A stretch of 64,000 nt of DNA, from NCBI RefSeq assembly GCF_009659535.1, contig NZ_VJZZ01000001.1:325424-389423 (forward strand). The letters run 5' to 3'. Below the pieces are notes generated by a model that worked only from the letters and a program-made list of their open reading frames with translations, did no database searches and had not been told where the DNA came from. Below are positions 44,012 through 53,441 of the stretch, in pieces. Source of the DNA: Aggregicoccus sp. 17bor-14 (lineage in GTDB: Bacteria; Myxococcota; Myxococcia; Myxococcales; Myxococcaceae). The stretch's first letter is position 1, and each line of letters begins with the position of its first letter. The translations under genes and the position numbers were made by a program.

Positions 44012-44982
44012 CACAGCAGACCAACTGGATTCCGGGCCTCGTGGTGCTCGGGCTGGTGTTCGTGGCGGCCTCCCTCTACCTGCTCTTCACCCGCCGCGCC
44101 GGGGGCGCCGCGGCGCCCGAGAGCGCCGGCGCGGGGCCGGGGCTCGCGGACCTGGAGCGGCGCTACCAGGGGCTGCTCGAGCAGCTCAAGGAGCTCTCCA
44201 CGGAGCAGCACCACCTGCCCGCCGAGCAGTACGCCCAGGAGCGCAGCCGGCTCGAGCACGAGGCGGCGGCGGTGCTGCGCGAGCGGGACGCGGTCGCGCG
44301 GGCGCCGGTGGCCGCTGCGCGCGCGCAGGCTCCTGCGCCGGCTGCCGCGGCGCCGGGAGGCTTCCTCGCGGATCGGCCGCAGCTGCGCGGCGCGCTGTGG
44401 GGCGCGGGCATCGTGCTGTTCTTCGGCGCGCTGAGCTACGTGCTCGTCTCCGAGCAGCGCGAGCGCGACGAGCAGGGGGTGATGACCGGCCGCACGCCTC
44501 CGGGAGCCGGTCCCATGCAGGGCCAGGGCGCCCCGGGCGGCAGCGCCGCGGCGGGCCAGAGCGACGACGCGGAGCTCACCGCGGCGCGCGAGCGGCTGCG
44601 CGAGAACCCGGGGGACCTGGAGACCTCGGCGCTGGTGGGCCACGAGCTCATCCGCCGCGAGGTGTACGACGAGGCCCTGCGGGTGACGAACCGCGCGCTC
44701 GCGGTGGACCCCTTCCACGTGGAGTCGCGCGTGCACCGCGGCGTGCTGCGCGCCATCAGCGGTGACGGCGAGGGCGGCGAGAAGGAGCTGCGCGAGCTGG
44801 TGGACCTCTACCCGGACGCACAGGAGGCGCTGCTCTTCCTCGGCGCCATCGCACAGCAGCGCGGGCAGAAGGCGGACGCGCTCGCGTACTTCGAGCGCTT
44901 CAGCGTGGAGGTGCCGCGGGACCAACGGCCGCCCCAGGTGGCCCAGGCGATCGCGCGGCTGCGCCAGCAGCTCGGACGCTAG
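44008..44982 (+). CDS. ccmI: TPR protein CcmI/CycH
   Basis: A 324-aa protein with an N-terminal membrane helix, a charged coiled-coil loop (about 45-95), a second membrane helix (about 128-147) and a periplasmic TPR domain (about 190-322; repeats begin DDAELTAARERLRENP and EALLFLGAIAQQRGQ). This is the CcmI/CycH layout that binds the C-terminus of apocytochrome c and presents it to CcmF/H. It starts with an ATGA overlap after ccmH and ends the ccm run. Confidence 0.85.
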   Translation: MTQQTNWIPGLVVLGLVFVAASLYLLFTRRAGGAAAPESAGAGPGLADLERRYQGLLEQLKELSTEQHHLPAEQYAQERSRLEHEAAAVLRERDAVARAPVAAARAQAPAPAAAAPGGFLADRPQLRGALWGAGIVLFFGALSYVLVSEQRERDEQGVMTGRTPPGAGPMQGQGAPGGSAAAGQSDDAELTAARERLRENPGDLETSALVGHELIRREVYDEALRVTNRALAVDPFHVESRVHRGVLRAISGDGEGGEKELRELVDLYPDAQEALLFLGAIAQQRGQKADALAYFERFSVEVPRDQRPPQVAQAIARLRQQLGR

Positions 44983-44993
44983 ACAGGGGGCGC

Positions 44994-45947
44994 ATGGACC
45001 GGGGACCCACCGAGGCGCCGTTCACCCGCAGCGAGGTGCACTTCGCCTCGGGCGCGGAGCGCTGCGCCGCGTGGCTGTACCGGCCCACGGCGAAGCCCGG
45101 TCCCCTGCCCTGCGTGGTGATGGCCCACGGCTTCACCCTCACCCGCAACGACGCCCTCCCCCGCTTCGCCGAGGCCTTCGCGCGCGAGGGCTTCGCCGCG
45201 CTGCTCTTCGACTACCGGCACTTCGGCGACTCGGAGGGAGAGCCCCGGGAGCTGCTGGACATTGCGCGGCAGCGCGAGGACTACCGCGCGGCGCTCGCCT
45301 ACGCGCGCACCTTGCCCTTCGTGGACGCGGAGCGGCTGGTGCTGTGGGGCTTCTCCTTCTCGGGCGGCCACGTGCTCGCCGTGGGCGAGCAGGACGCGGA
45401 CGTGGCCGCCGTGGTCTCGATCGCCCCCTTCGTCAACGGGCTCGCGAACCTGCGGATCACGCCGCTGCGGGTGCTCCTGCGCGCCGCGGGGCTCGCGGTG
45501 CTGGACGGGCTGCGCGCGCTGTTCGGGCGGGCGCCGCTCTACGTGCCCGCGGTGGGGGAGCCGGGCACCTTCGCGCTGCTCACCTCGGAGGAGGCGATGC
45601 CGGGCTATGCGTCCATCACCTCGAGCGCGGACTCGCGCTGGGTGAACCGGCTCGCCGCGCGGCTGCTGCTGCACGTGCCCTTCGAGAACCCGGGCGGAGC
45701 GGCAGGACGGCTCGGTGTGCCCCTGTTCATGGCCGTGGCGAACCGGGACCTCACCGTTCCTCCGGAGGCGGCCGTGCGCGCGGCGCAGCGCGCCCCGAAG
45801 CTGGAGCTGCGCCGCTACGACACCGGCCACTTCGAGATGTACCGGCGCCCGGACGTGCTGGACGATCAGCTCTCGTTCCTGCGCCGGCGGGTGCTCGGCA
45901 TCCTCCCGCCGAAGAGCGAGCTGCTCGTCGAGGTGGAGCTCTCGTAG
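44994..45947 (+). CDS. Alpha/beta hydrolase (dienelactone-hydrolase/acetyl-esterase-like)
   Basis: A 317-aa hydrolase of the COG1073 type. VVMAHGFTLTRND gives the oxyanion region, LLFDYRHFGDSEGEPR is characteristic, and the nucleophile is S121 in GFSFSGGHVLA. The acid is in FMAVANRDLTVPPE and the His in YDTGHFEMY. No signal peptide. Substrate unknown. It begins 11 nt after ccmI and may be on the ccm transcript, without an obvious link to cytochrome c. Convergent with the M1 peptidase gene. Confidence 0.85.
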   Translation: MDRGPTEAPFTRSEVHFASGAERCAAWLYRPTAKPGPLPCVVMAHGFTLTRNDALPRFAEAFAREGFAALLFDYRHFGDSEGEPRELLDIARQREDYRAALAYARTLPFVDAERLVLWGFSFSGGHVLAVGEQDADVAAVVSIAPFVNGLANLRITPLRVLLRAAGLAVLDGLRALFGRAPLYVPAVGEPGTFALLTSEEAMPGYASITSSADSRWVNRLAARLLLHVPFENPGGAAGRLGVPLFMAVANRDLTVPPEAAVRAAQRAPKLELRRYDTGHFEMYRRPDVLDDQLSFLRRRVLGILPPKSELLVEVELS

Positions 45948-45980
45948 CGGCCGTGCCCTTCCCCCGGAGGAGAGGGAGCG

Positions 45981-48578
45981 CTACGGAGAGGCGGTGTCCA
46001 GCCAGCGCGCGAGCGGCGCCTGCTGCCGCGCCTTGAGCGCCGCGCACTGGGAGATGGACTCCAGGCTGCGCTTGAGGGTGCGCTCGGCGCCCGGAGCCGG
46101 GTGGCTCGCGAAGAAGCCCTCGATGTCGCGCGCGGCCGCGGCGTCACAGAAGGCGCCGAGTGCGCCCACCGCGCCGCCGCCGCCGAACGAGGTCACCTGG
46201 CTGCTCAGGCGCGCCCAGTCCGCCTTCATCGCCGCCCAGGCCTGATCGCGCGAGGCCGGGTTGCTCAGCAACGCCCCGGTGTACGAGGGCAGGTCCTGGC
46301 TGCGCAGGGTGGGCGAGCGGAGGAGGGCCACCGCGCGCTCCACCAGCGCCGGGTCGCGGAAGCGCGTGAGCGCCATCAGGTAGCGGAAGGCCTCCTCGGG
46401 GCTGCCCGCGCGCTGCTGCTGGGCCTGGAAGGCCTCGAAGAGCGCCGCGTCCCCGTAGCGCGCCGCGATGCCCACCGCCACGCCCGCGAGGCTGGGATCC
46501 AGCGAGGCCGGCGCCTTCATCGCCTGCTGGGTGAGCGCTCGCGCCCGCGCGATGGCCGCCTCGTCCCCTGCGCCGGCAAGCGCGCCGAAGAGCCGCGCCC
46601 GCAGGTCGCGCGCGTCATCCGGCTCGCCGGGCTTCGGCTCCCAGCCCAGCTCGTTCAGCGCCGGCGTCACCCGCGCGCGCACCCAGCGGTCGAAGGCAGG
46701 GCGCTGCGCCGGGGCCACCAGGTACTCGCCCACGAAGCCGATGCGCTCGAGCAGCACCTCCCACACGGCGCGCCGCCGCTCCGCCTCCATGCCCGCGGCG
46801 AGCTGCAGCACCTCGGAGACCTCGCCGTCCCCCGCGAGCACCAGCGCCCACTGGTCCTGCAGCAGCACGATGCGCTCGGCGGGGCTCAGCGCGCTCATCA
46901 CCTCGCCCGACAGCGCGCGCAGCGCCTCGGGAGCGTAGCGGGTGCGGTAGAAGCCGCTCGCGCCGGCATTCGCGAACACCCACGGATGGCAGCCCTGCAC
47001 GGAGAAGGTCTGCTCGCGCTGGCGCAGCAGCTCGCACTGCGGCGCCCCCTCCTTGCCGCTGCGCAGGCACACCGGCACCTGCCACAGCTCGGCGGAGGCC
47101 CCCTTCGGCGCGGAGCCCGGGTTCGAGAGGAAGCGCTGCTGGCGCAGCGTCACCTTCGTGCGGTCGCCCTCGCAGCGATTCCGCACGGCGATGCGCGGCA
47201 GGCCCGCCTGGGTGACGTAGCTCTTCATGATGCGGTCCACGGGCTTCTTCGAGACGCGGGTGAGCTCCGTCCAGAGATCCTCCGCCGTGGCGTTGCCGTT
47301 CTGGTAGCGCGCGAGGTAGGCCCGCACGCCGTCACGGAAGGTGTCCGGCCCGAGGTAGGCCTCGAGCATGCCGAGCACCGCCGCGCCCTTCTGGTAGGCG
47401 ATGCCGTCGAACAGCTCCTTGATCTCTCCCGGGGTCTCGCCATTGGCGAGGATGGGGCGGGTGGTGGAGAGCGAGTCCACCTCCGCGACACCGGCCGCAT
47501 CCAGCGCGGCCTCGAGGGCCTGATCCCACTTCGGATCCCACGCCTGCACGGGCTTGCGCGCCATCCAGGTGGCGAAGCCCTCGTTGAGCCAGATGTTGTT
47601 CCACCAGCGCGTGGTGACGAGGTCGCCGAACCACTGGTGCGCCATCTCGTGCGCCACCACCGAGGCGAGGCCGCGCTTGGCGCTCACCGTCATGGTCTTC
47701 TCGTCGCGCAGCAGCGCGCGCTCCTTGTAGAAGATGGCGCCGGTGTTCTCCATCCCGCCCCACTCGTAGTCGGGCATCGCCACCTGATCGAGCTTGCCGA
47801 AGGGGTAGCGGATACCGAAGTAGCGGTTGAAGAAGGGGATGAAGGTGCGCGTGAGCTCGAGCGCCGTGCGCCCCATCTGCACCTTCTCCGGCACCGCGCA
47901 CACGCGCAGCGGCGTGCCGTCCGACTCGCCCTCCAGGCACTGGAAGTCACCCGCGGCAATGGCCACCAGGTACGTGGACATGCGCGGCGAGGTGGAGAAG
48001 GTCAGCGTGTGCTTGCCGGCTTGCGGGCCCGGCTCGTCCTTCACCAGCTTGCCGTTGGAGATGACGGTGTCGCCCGCGTCCGCGACGACGGAGAGGTCGA
48101 AGGTCGCCTTGAACGCAGGCGCGTCGAAGCAGGGGAACACCATGCGCGCGTACGTCGCCTCCAGCTGGGTGGCGAGGTACTTCCGGCGAGGGCTCTTGCT
48201 GAAGTACAGGCCGCGCAGGTCGTCGCGCACGCGGCCGCTGAAGGCGAGCGAGAGCTCCGCCTCCCCTGCTGCCAGCGCCTTGGGAAAGCTCAGGGTGACG
48301 GTCTCGGCCGCCGCGTCCACCTTCACGCTGCCCTGCTGGCGCTGGCCGCCGGCCGTCACGGCCACGTCGCGCAAGGTGAGCCCCACCGCGTTGAGCACGA
48401 CGCTGCGCGTGGGCTTCGCGATGCGCAGGCGCACCGTCTCCTTCCCCTCGAGCGCGCCCGTCGCCATGTCCGGGGCGAGCGAGAGCGTGTAGTGCTCGGG
48501 GACGACGGTCTCTGGCAGGCGGGAGGCGGCCGCCAGAGAGGGCAGGAGGACGAAGAGCAGGGCGAGGTGGGCGCGCAT
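45981..48578 (-). CDS. Secreted M1-family zinc aminopeptidase
   Basis: An 865-aa M1 metallopeptidase with a cleavable signal peptide (about 1-18, ending SLAAAS). The exopeptidase motif is GGMEN at 274-278, zinc motif HEMAH at 310-314 and third ligand E333 (LNEGFATW). The ERAP1-like helical domain occupies about 540-850. In contrast to the lipoprotein paralogue in this window, it keeps the normal MEN motif. Predicted periplasmic or secreted, trimming peptides from the N-terminus. ATG start. It stands between the ccm cluster and exoI, both transcribed from other promoters. Confidence 0.9.
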   Translation of the reverse strand: MRAHLALLFVLLPSLAAASRLPETVVPEHYTLSLAPDMATGALEGKETVRLRIAKPTRSVVLNAVGLTLRDVAVTAGGQRQQGSVKVDAAAETVTLSFPKALAAGEAELSLAFSGRVRDDLRGLYFSKSPRRKYLATQLEATYARMVFPCFDAPAFKATFDLSVVADAGDTVISNGKLVKDEPGPQAGKHTLTFSTSPRMSTYLVAIAAGDFQCLEGESDGTPLRVCAVPEKVQMGRTALELTRTFIPFFNRYFGIRYPFGKLDQVAMPDYEWGGMENTGAIFYKERALLRDEKTMTVSAKRGLASVVAHEMAHQWFGDLVTTRWWNNIWLNEGFATWMARKPVQAWDPKWDQALEAALDAAGVAEVDSLSTTRPILANGETPGEIKELFDGIAYQKGAAVLGMLEAYLGPDTFRDGVRAYLARYQNGNATAEDLWTELTRVSKKPVDRIMKSYVTQAGLPRIAVRNRCEGDRTKVTLRQQRFLSNPGSAPKGASAELWQVPVCLRSGKEGAPQCELLRQREQTFSVQGCHPWVFANAGASGFYRTRYAPEALRALSGEVMSALSPAERIVLLQDQWALVLAGDGEVSEVLQLAAGMEAERRRAVWEVLLERIGFVGEYLVAPAQRPAFDRWVRARVTPALNELGWEPKPGEPDDARDLRARLFGALAGAGDEAAIARARALTQQAMKAPASLDPSLAGVAVGIAARYGDAALFEAFQAQQQRAGSPEEAFRYLMALTRFRDPALVERAVALLRSPTLRSQDLPSYTGALLSNPASRDQAWAAMKADWARLSSQVTSFGGGGAVGALGAFCDAAAARDIEGFFASHPAPGAERTLKRSLESISQCAALKARQQAPLARWLDTASP

Positions 48579-48622
48579 CGGCAGGTCCTTGCGTAGGGAC
48601 CTGCCACCTTAGCAGGCGCGCC

Positions 48623-49900
48623 CTACTTCACCGCCGCAAGCTTGCGCCGGAAGCGGCGCACGCGCTCCACCAGGTTCTCCGGCAGCACGCGCTTCACCGC
48701 GTTGCGCGCGGTGCGGGCGGCCTCCTCGTGGCGGGTGAACCACGCGCCCGCGCCCTTCGCCGCGTGCACGCGCACTGCCACGGTGCGCCGCTGCTGGCTC
48801 GTCCAGTCGGACTTGTAGGTCTCGGTGCCGCGCAGGAAGTCGTACTCGGTCATCCCGGCCGCGAAGGCGTCCTTGAAGGTCTCGCCCACCAGCACCAGGC
48901 CCACGCTCTTGTTGCGCCAGGCGGGGTCGTAGCCGGACTGGAAGTAGATGAAGCTGCCCCTGTGCAGGATGCCGTAGACGCTGGCCACGGCCTGGCCGCC
49001 CACCTTCATCGTGTACATGCGCAGCCGGCCGCGCTCGGCGAGCAGCCCGGTGGCGTCGCGGTGGAAGGCCTCCACGCCCGCGCCCTTGATGCCCTGCGAG
49101 CCGCCGTCACCCGCCCAGCGCATCGCGTGCAGGCGGAAGAAGTCCGTCATGGGCGCGGCGAGCGCGCCCGGCGACTCGGTCTTCTCGATGCGGTAGCCCT
49201 CCTGCTTCTCGAGCCACTTGCGGCGGCGCAGGTAGTTGTCGCGGCGCCCCGTGCGCTTGAGGAAGGCGTCGAAGGGCTCCTTCGGGTCCAGCGTCTCGAA
49301 GGGGCACACGTAGCGCTCGCTCACGCGGACGACGTCTGCGCCGAAGGCCTCCTGCAGGAGCTTCACCGTGAGCGAGCCCTCGCGCAGGTCGAGGAGGTCC
49401 AGCACGTCCCACTCGGCGCGCAGCTCGCGCAGCTGGCTGATGAAGGCCCGGGTGACGGGCTCCTCCTCGCCGCGGCGCGCGACCACGTCCAGGTAGTCGC
49501 TGCCCACGTGCGTCTCGCCGAGGAAGGCGAGCCGGCGCACGCTGCGCCCCAGCACCTTGCGCGTCTCGAGCGCGAGCGGCATCAGCCCCGCGAGGCTGCC
49601 ACGGCGGTCGCGCGCCACCAGCACGAAGGGCTGGCGGTCCATGGCGATGCGCCGGTACCAGGGATACAGCCACTCCCAGGCGTTGAAGGGCCCCGCGTCG
49701 CTCGCATCCAGCAGCGCGTCCCACTCGCCGCGCAGGGCGGCGAAGTCGGCGCCGCTGCGCACGCTGGTCACCTCGAACCACTGGGAGGTGTGCGGCTGCG
49801 GCTGCGGCGAGGGCGTCAGGTCGGCTTCTCGGATCACGGTGTTGCTCCAGTTGGAAACAGGCTCCCCCAGCGACGACGCCGGGGGCGGCTCAGCCGGCAC
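48623..49900 (-). CDS. exoI: FemAB/BioF2-like acyltransferase (ExoI-like)
   Basis: A 425-aa GNAT-fold acetyltransferase of the Acetyltransf_6 type found in polysaccharide loci. The N-terminal FNAWEWLYPWYRRIAMDRQPFVLVARD and the C-terminal ASVYGILHRGSFIYFQSGYDPAW and YDFLRGTETYKSDWT are family hallmarks. It probably N-acylates an amino sugar made by the neighbouring aminotransferase. The GTG start overlaps the exoH stop by 11 nt. Last gene of the exoA-I run; the name follows family and order in M. xanthus. Confidence 0.75.
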   Translation of the reverse strand: MPAEPPPASSLGEPVSNWSNTVIREADLTPSPQPQPHTSQWFEVTSVRSGADFAALRGEWDALLDASDAGPFNAWEWLYPWYRRIAMDRQPFVLVARDRRGSLAGLMPLALETRKVLGRSVRRLAFLGETHVGSDYLDVVARRGEEEPVTRAFISQLRELRAEWDVLDLLDLREGSLTVKLLQEAFGADVVRVSERYVCPFETLDPKEPFDAFLKRTGRRDNYLRRRKWLEKQEGYRIEKTESPGALAAPMTDFFRLHAMRWAGDGGSQGIKGAGVEAFHRDATGLLAERGRLRMYTMKVGGQAVASVYGILHRGSFIYFQSGYDPAWRNKSVGLVLVGETFKDAFAAGMTEYDFLRGTETYKSDWTSQQRRTVAVRVHAAKGAGAWFTRHEEAARTARNAVKRVLPENLVERVRRFRRKLAAVK

Positions 49901-51077
49901 GCGAGCGCTGGGGACGGGTCTGCACCAGCGCGTCGCGCACGGCGTCGGCGATCTGCGCCATCTCGTCAGGACCGAAGTCCTGGTGGCAGGGAATCTCCAG
50001 GATCGTGCGCCGCAGCTCGGCGACCTCCGGGAACTCGGAGGCGTTGCAGGCGGGGTGGAAGTACTTCCAGAAGTCGATGGCGTCGATGCCGCGCGCGCGC
50101 AGGTTCTCGAGCAGGGCGGGCTTGTTCTCCACCACCATCGGGTAGAAGAGCGGGCAGACGCCGGGGGCGAGCTGGTTGAAGAGCGGCGGGGACACGTCGC
50201 GCAGGCGCGCGAGCAGGTAGAAGTAGTTGCGCCGCCGCTGCTCCACCACGCTCGCCAGGTCCTGCGCGAGCGCGATGCGCTTGGTGAGCGGGCTCATGCC
50301 CAGGTCCACGTGCTTGCGGTTGAAGTGCTGGGTGCCGGTGGCCACGCGCTCGATGCTCGCGGCCTTCACCGTGCCCCGGCCCACCCCGCGGATGGCGGCG
50401 CGCAGCGCGCGGCCCACGCTGCCGCCGCGCAGCTCGAGGTTCTGCAGCAGCGAGCCCACCGTGTGGCTGAAGGTGCTGGTGGTGGGAGGCGCGGGCGGCT
50501 CGGGCACGCTGTACTGGCGCGGGCCGTTGATCACCATGGCGCCGCCGTTGGGCACCGGCAGGGTCTTGTAGAGGCAGAAGATGCCCACGTCACCCGTGCT
50601 GCCCAGCGGCACGGTGCCGTCCGAGGAGAGCAAGGACAGCGCGCAGTCCTCGATGAGGGGCAGCCCGTGCTTGTCGGCGAGGGCGCGCATCTCGGCCGCG
50701 GGGCCCGGGAAGCCCGCGTAGTGGATGAGGTAGAGCGCGCGCGTCTTCGGACCGATGCGCCGCTCCACGTCCGCGAGGTCCACGTCCCAGCGGCTGCCCA
50801 CGCGGTAGAAGCGCGGGGTGACGCCGGCGTCCACCAGCGCCTCGATCTCCACGCCGTGGTGGTAGGCGGGGACCAGGACCTCTCCCCCACCCTGGTCCAG
50901 CCCCAGCATCTTCACCGTGAGCCACACCGCGTTGCGCGCGAAGTAGAAGTAGCGCACGGACGGCGAGGCGAAGGGCAGGAAGCCGCCCACGTCCTTGCGC
51001 GCGAGCAGCATGCTGGGCCACAGCGTCGGCAGGGACGGAACGAACATGCGCCCGGCGTTGCTCTTCACTTCTTCCAT
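49890..51077 (-). CDS. exoH: DegT/DnrJ/EryC1-type aminotransferase (ExoH-like)
   Basis: A 395-aa PLP enzyme of fold type I. EVLVPAYHHGVEIEALVDAG is the cofactor-binding N-terminal region, EDCALSLLSSDG resembles the PLP ring-stacking site, and the Schiff-base lysine is in FCLYKTLPVPNGGAM. It would transaminate a keto-sugar nucleotide to an amino sugar or act on a related substrate. The ATG at 51077 overlaps the exoG stop by 13 nt; the longer open frame upstream is exoG shadow. It lies between two acyltransferase genes, consistent with making and then acylating an amino sugar. Confidence 0.8.
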   Translation of the reverse strand: MEEVKSNAGRMFVPSLPTLWPSMLLARKDVGGFLPFASPSVRYFYFARNAVWLTVKMLGLDQGGGEVLVPAYHHGVEIEALVDAGVTPRFYRVGSRWDVDLADVERRIGPKTRALYLIHYAGFPGPAAEMRALADKHGLPLIEDCALSLLSSDGTVPLGSTGDVGIFCLYKTLPVPNGGAMVINGPRQYSVPEPPAPPTTSTFSHTVGSLLQNLELRGGSVGRALRAAIRGVGRGTVKAASIERVATGTQHFNRKHVDLGMSPLTKRIALAQDLASVVEQRRRNYFYLLARLRDVSPPLFNQLAPGVCPLFYPMVVENKPALLENLRARGIDAIDFWKYFHPACNASEFPEVAELRRTILEIPCHQDFGPDEMAQIADAVRDALVQTRPQRSRAG

Positions 51078-52222
51078 CGCGACACCACCTCTTTCGCCGC
51101 TTCCTTGGCGGCAGGAGCCCAGCGGAACTTCGCGGTGCACAGCGCGCGCGCGAAGGCCGTGTCGTTGAACAGGTAGAGCCAGGTGTGGCGGCGGACCTTG
51201 TCCGTCCAGTCGCGCTTCCACACCATGTCCGGCCCCAGGAAGTCGAACTCGCGCACCCCGCGCGCGATGCAGTCGCGCACGGCCTCCTCCATCAGGAGCT
51301 GGCCGGGGCTGCACTCCTTCAGGCGCTCGTCGTAGCCGGGCTTGAGCAGCAGGTAGCGCTCGCCGTGCGTGAGGCCGAACTGGAAGGCGACGGCGCGGTC
51401 GTCCAGGCGCAGGAAGTAGAGCGTGAGGCGGCCGTTGCGGGCGCTCTCGCGCGCGAGCTCCGTGTAGAAGCCGCGCGTGCGCACGTCCTGCGCCATGGCG
51501 GTGCCGCGCTGGCCCTTCCAGCCGCTCGCCTCCAGGGCGAAGCCCTCCTCCAGCTTCGCGTCCAGCTCCACGCCGCCGTCGTAGCGCTCGAAGCGCACCT
51601 GCCCGCGCTCCTCCAGCTTCTTGCGGCGGCGGCGGCAGTTGGCCTTGAACTTGGACTGCAGCGTGGCGAGGAAGGCGTCGTGGCGGGCAGGGAGTGGGAA
51701 GTACGGCGACTGCAGAGACTCCCAGCTGCCGGTGGCGAGCCCCGCCCTGGCGGCCGCCGCGTGCAGCTGCCAGCCCGCGCCGCCCTCGGGCACGTCGTTG
51801 AGGCGCAGCACGTCCCAGCCGCGGTCCTGGCGCAGGTGCGCGAGGAAGGCCTGCGCCGCGGCCTCGGGCTCGCGCGCCACGACGTCGAAGCGGCAGGAGT
51901 GCGGGTTCGCCGCGGAGACCAGCTGGCGCACCGGGGCGCCGTACATGTTGCTCTTCTCGAGCAGCAGGGGCAGCGCGGCCGAGAGGCTCCCGTCCGGCTC
52001 ACGCAGGGTGAGCACGCGCAGCTGCGCGCCGGGGGCGAAGTTGTCCAGCCACACCCGCAGGAACTCGTGGCGGTAGAAGAGCTCGTCACCCGTCTGGGAG
52101 ACCAGCGCGTTCCACTCGGGCTCGAGGGCCATGAAGGCGGCCCGGTCGGTCACCACCTGCACGCGCGCCTGGGGCGCGGGGGCGGCGGCTTCCTGCGGGG
52201 CGCTCAGCTGAAGGGCTTCCAT
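51065..52222 (-). CDS. exoG: FemAB/BioF2-like acyltransferase (ExoG-like)
   Basis: A 385-aa GNAT-fold acetyltransferase related to ExoI. ELFYRHEFLRVWLDNFAPG, the basic segment SKFKANCRRRRKKLEERGQ and the C-terminal QFGLTHGERYLLLKPGYDE and EFDFLGPDMVWKRDWT are typical of the family. Likely acylates a sugar of the repeat unit. The ATG at 52222 is the first good start; the upstream extension is exoF shadow. Separated from exoF by 95 nt containing a stem-loop. Confidence 0.77.
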   Translation of the reverse strand: MEALQLSAPQEAAAPAPQARVQVVTDRAAFMALEPEWNALVSQTGDELFYRHEFLRVWLDNFAPGAQLRVLTLREPDGSLSAALPLLLEKSNMYGAPVRQLVSAANPHSCRFDVVAREPEAAAQAFLAHLRQDRGWDVLRLNDVPEGGAGWQLHAAAARAGLATGSWESLQSPYFPLPARHDAFLATLQSKFKANCRRRRKKLEERGQVRFERYDGGVELDAKLEEGFALEASGWKGQRGTAMAQDVRTRGFYTELARESARNGRLTLYFLRLDDRAVAFQFGLTHGERYLLLKPGYDERLKECSPGQLLMEEAVRDCIARGVREFDFLGPDMVWKRDWTDKVRRHTWLYLFNDTAFARALCTAKFRWAPAAKEAAKEVVSRWKK

Positions 52223-52260
52223 GTCTTTGTCCGCTTCTCCAGGTGCTGTGACTTCGGAAA

Positions 52261-52293
52261 GGCCCGCTCCGCGCCGCTCGCGCAGGGCGGGCC
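52261..52293 (-). other. Stem-loop in the exoF-exoG gap
   Basis: GGCCCGC 52261-52267 pairs with GCGGGCC 52287-52293, and GCGC 52271-52274 with GCGC 52280-52283. It lies between the exoF stop and the exoG start. Similar hairpins occur in the other large gaps of this operon. Confidence 0.35.
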
Positions 52294-52317
52294 CAAGGTG
52301 GGGATGGGCCCGGGCGG

Positions 52318-53403
52318 CTACAAGCCGCTGCGCGCCATCTTCAGGAGGCAGCGCGCGACCTTGCGGCTGTCGTGTCGGATCTTGGACCCTTCCTTGAGCA
52401 GGTCCGCCTCGACCGGGATCACCCCCGCGCTGATGAGGGCGCGGCGGTCCACCGTCACCGGGAAGGCGCCGCGGCGCGCGTAGCGGCGGATGGCCTCGGG
52501 CTCCGGCACGGTGCCGTTGACCAGCACGGCGTCCAGCACGGGGCCCACGTGATCCAGCACCGCGCGCACGTGATCCAGGCAGTCCATGCCGTCCGTCTCG
52601 CCCGGCTGGGTCATGAGGTTGGCCACCATCACCTTGAGCGCCCGCGTCTCCTTGAGCGCGCGCGCGACCCCGTCCACCAGCAGGTTGGGCAGCACGCTCG
52701 AGTAGAGCGAGCCGGGGCCGATGGTGATGAGGTCCGCGCTGTGGATGGCCTCGATGAGCCCGTCCACCGGCGGGGGGCTGCGCGGGCTGAGGCTCACCCG
52801 GCGCACGCGGCCCTGGGCGCGCGCGATCGCCCGCTCGCCCACGACCTCGGTGAAGTCCTCCATCTGGGCCACCAGCTGCACCGGTGCGAGCGTGCTGGGC
52901 AGCACCTGCCCCTTGGCGCCCAAGAGCTCCCCGCTCAGGCGCACCGCCTCGAGGAAGTCCCCCTTGAGCTCGGCGAGCGCGGCGATCAGGAGATTCCCCA
53001 CCGCGTGGCCCGCGAGCCCCTTCGCACCCCCGAAGCGGTACTGGAACACCTCGCCCAGGGCGCTCTTCTTCCCACCCGCCAGCGCCACGAGGCAGTTGCG
53101 GATGTCGCCCGGCGGCAGCGCGCCGTGGTCGCGGCGCAGCCGGCCGCTGCTGCCGCCGTCGTCGCTCATCGCCACCACCGCGGTGATGTCCAGTCCCGGC
53201 TCCCCCAGCCGCGGCTCGGCGCGGCGCGCCAGCCCCCGCAGCACCATGGGCAGCCCCGTGCCGCCGCCCATGGCGACGATCTGCGTGGGGCGCTGCTCCA
53301 GCGGGCGGTTGAGCAGCTCGTTGCGCTGCTGCTCCTCCCGCGCGGCGCGCTCCAGCGCGTCGTGCAGCCCGTTCAGTGGAATCTCCGAGTGCAACCCTGA
53401 CAT
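52318..53403 (-). CDS. exoF: YvcK/CofD-like protein (ExoF-like)
   Basis: A 361-aa protein of the gluconeogenesis factor (YvcK/MgfK) family with a Rossmann-like CofD fold. IVAMGGGTGLPMVLRGL and VVAMSDDGGSSGRLRRDHG are signature motifs; ITIGPGSLYSSVLPNLLV and NLMTQPGETDGM follow. YvcK of Bacillus binds UDP-sugars and influences cell-envelope synthesis; a role in sugar-nucleotide sensing or transfer fits its place in a polysaccharide operon but is inferred. The ATG has AGGGGG about 6 nt upstream. M. xanthus exoF occupies the same position between exoE and exoG. Confidence 0.82.
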   Translation of the reverse strand: MSGLHSEIPLNGLHDALERAAREEQQRNELLNRPLEQRPTQIVAMGGGTGLPMVLRGLARRAEPRLGEPGLDITAVVAMSDDGGSSGRLRRDHGALPPGDIRNCLVALAGGKKSALGEVFQYRFGGAKGLAGHAVGNLLIAALAELKGDFLEAVRLSGELLGAKGQVLPSTLAPVQLVAQMEDFTEVVGERAIARAQGRVRRVSLSPRSPPPVDGLIEAIHSADLITIGPGSLYSSVLPNLLVDGVARALKETRALKVMVANLMTQPGETDGMDCLDHVRAVLDHVGPVLDAVLVNGTVPEPEAIRRYARRGAFPVTVDRRALISAGVIPVEADLLKEGSKIRHDSRKVARCLLKMARSGL

Positions 53404-53441
53404 GTCCGTCCCCCTGCCCGCCGCCCTTTACAGCCTTACAG

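Noticed and set aside
45981-48578. Horizontal transfer of the M1 peptidase or ccm genes into the exo region
   Set aside because: Codon use and GC look like the neighbours, and no repeats, tRNA or integrase flank them.
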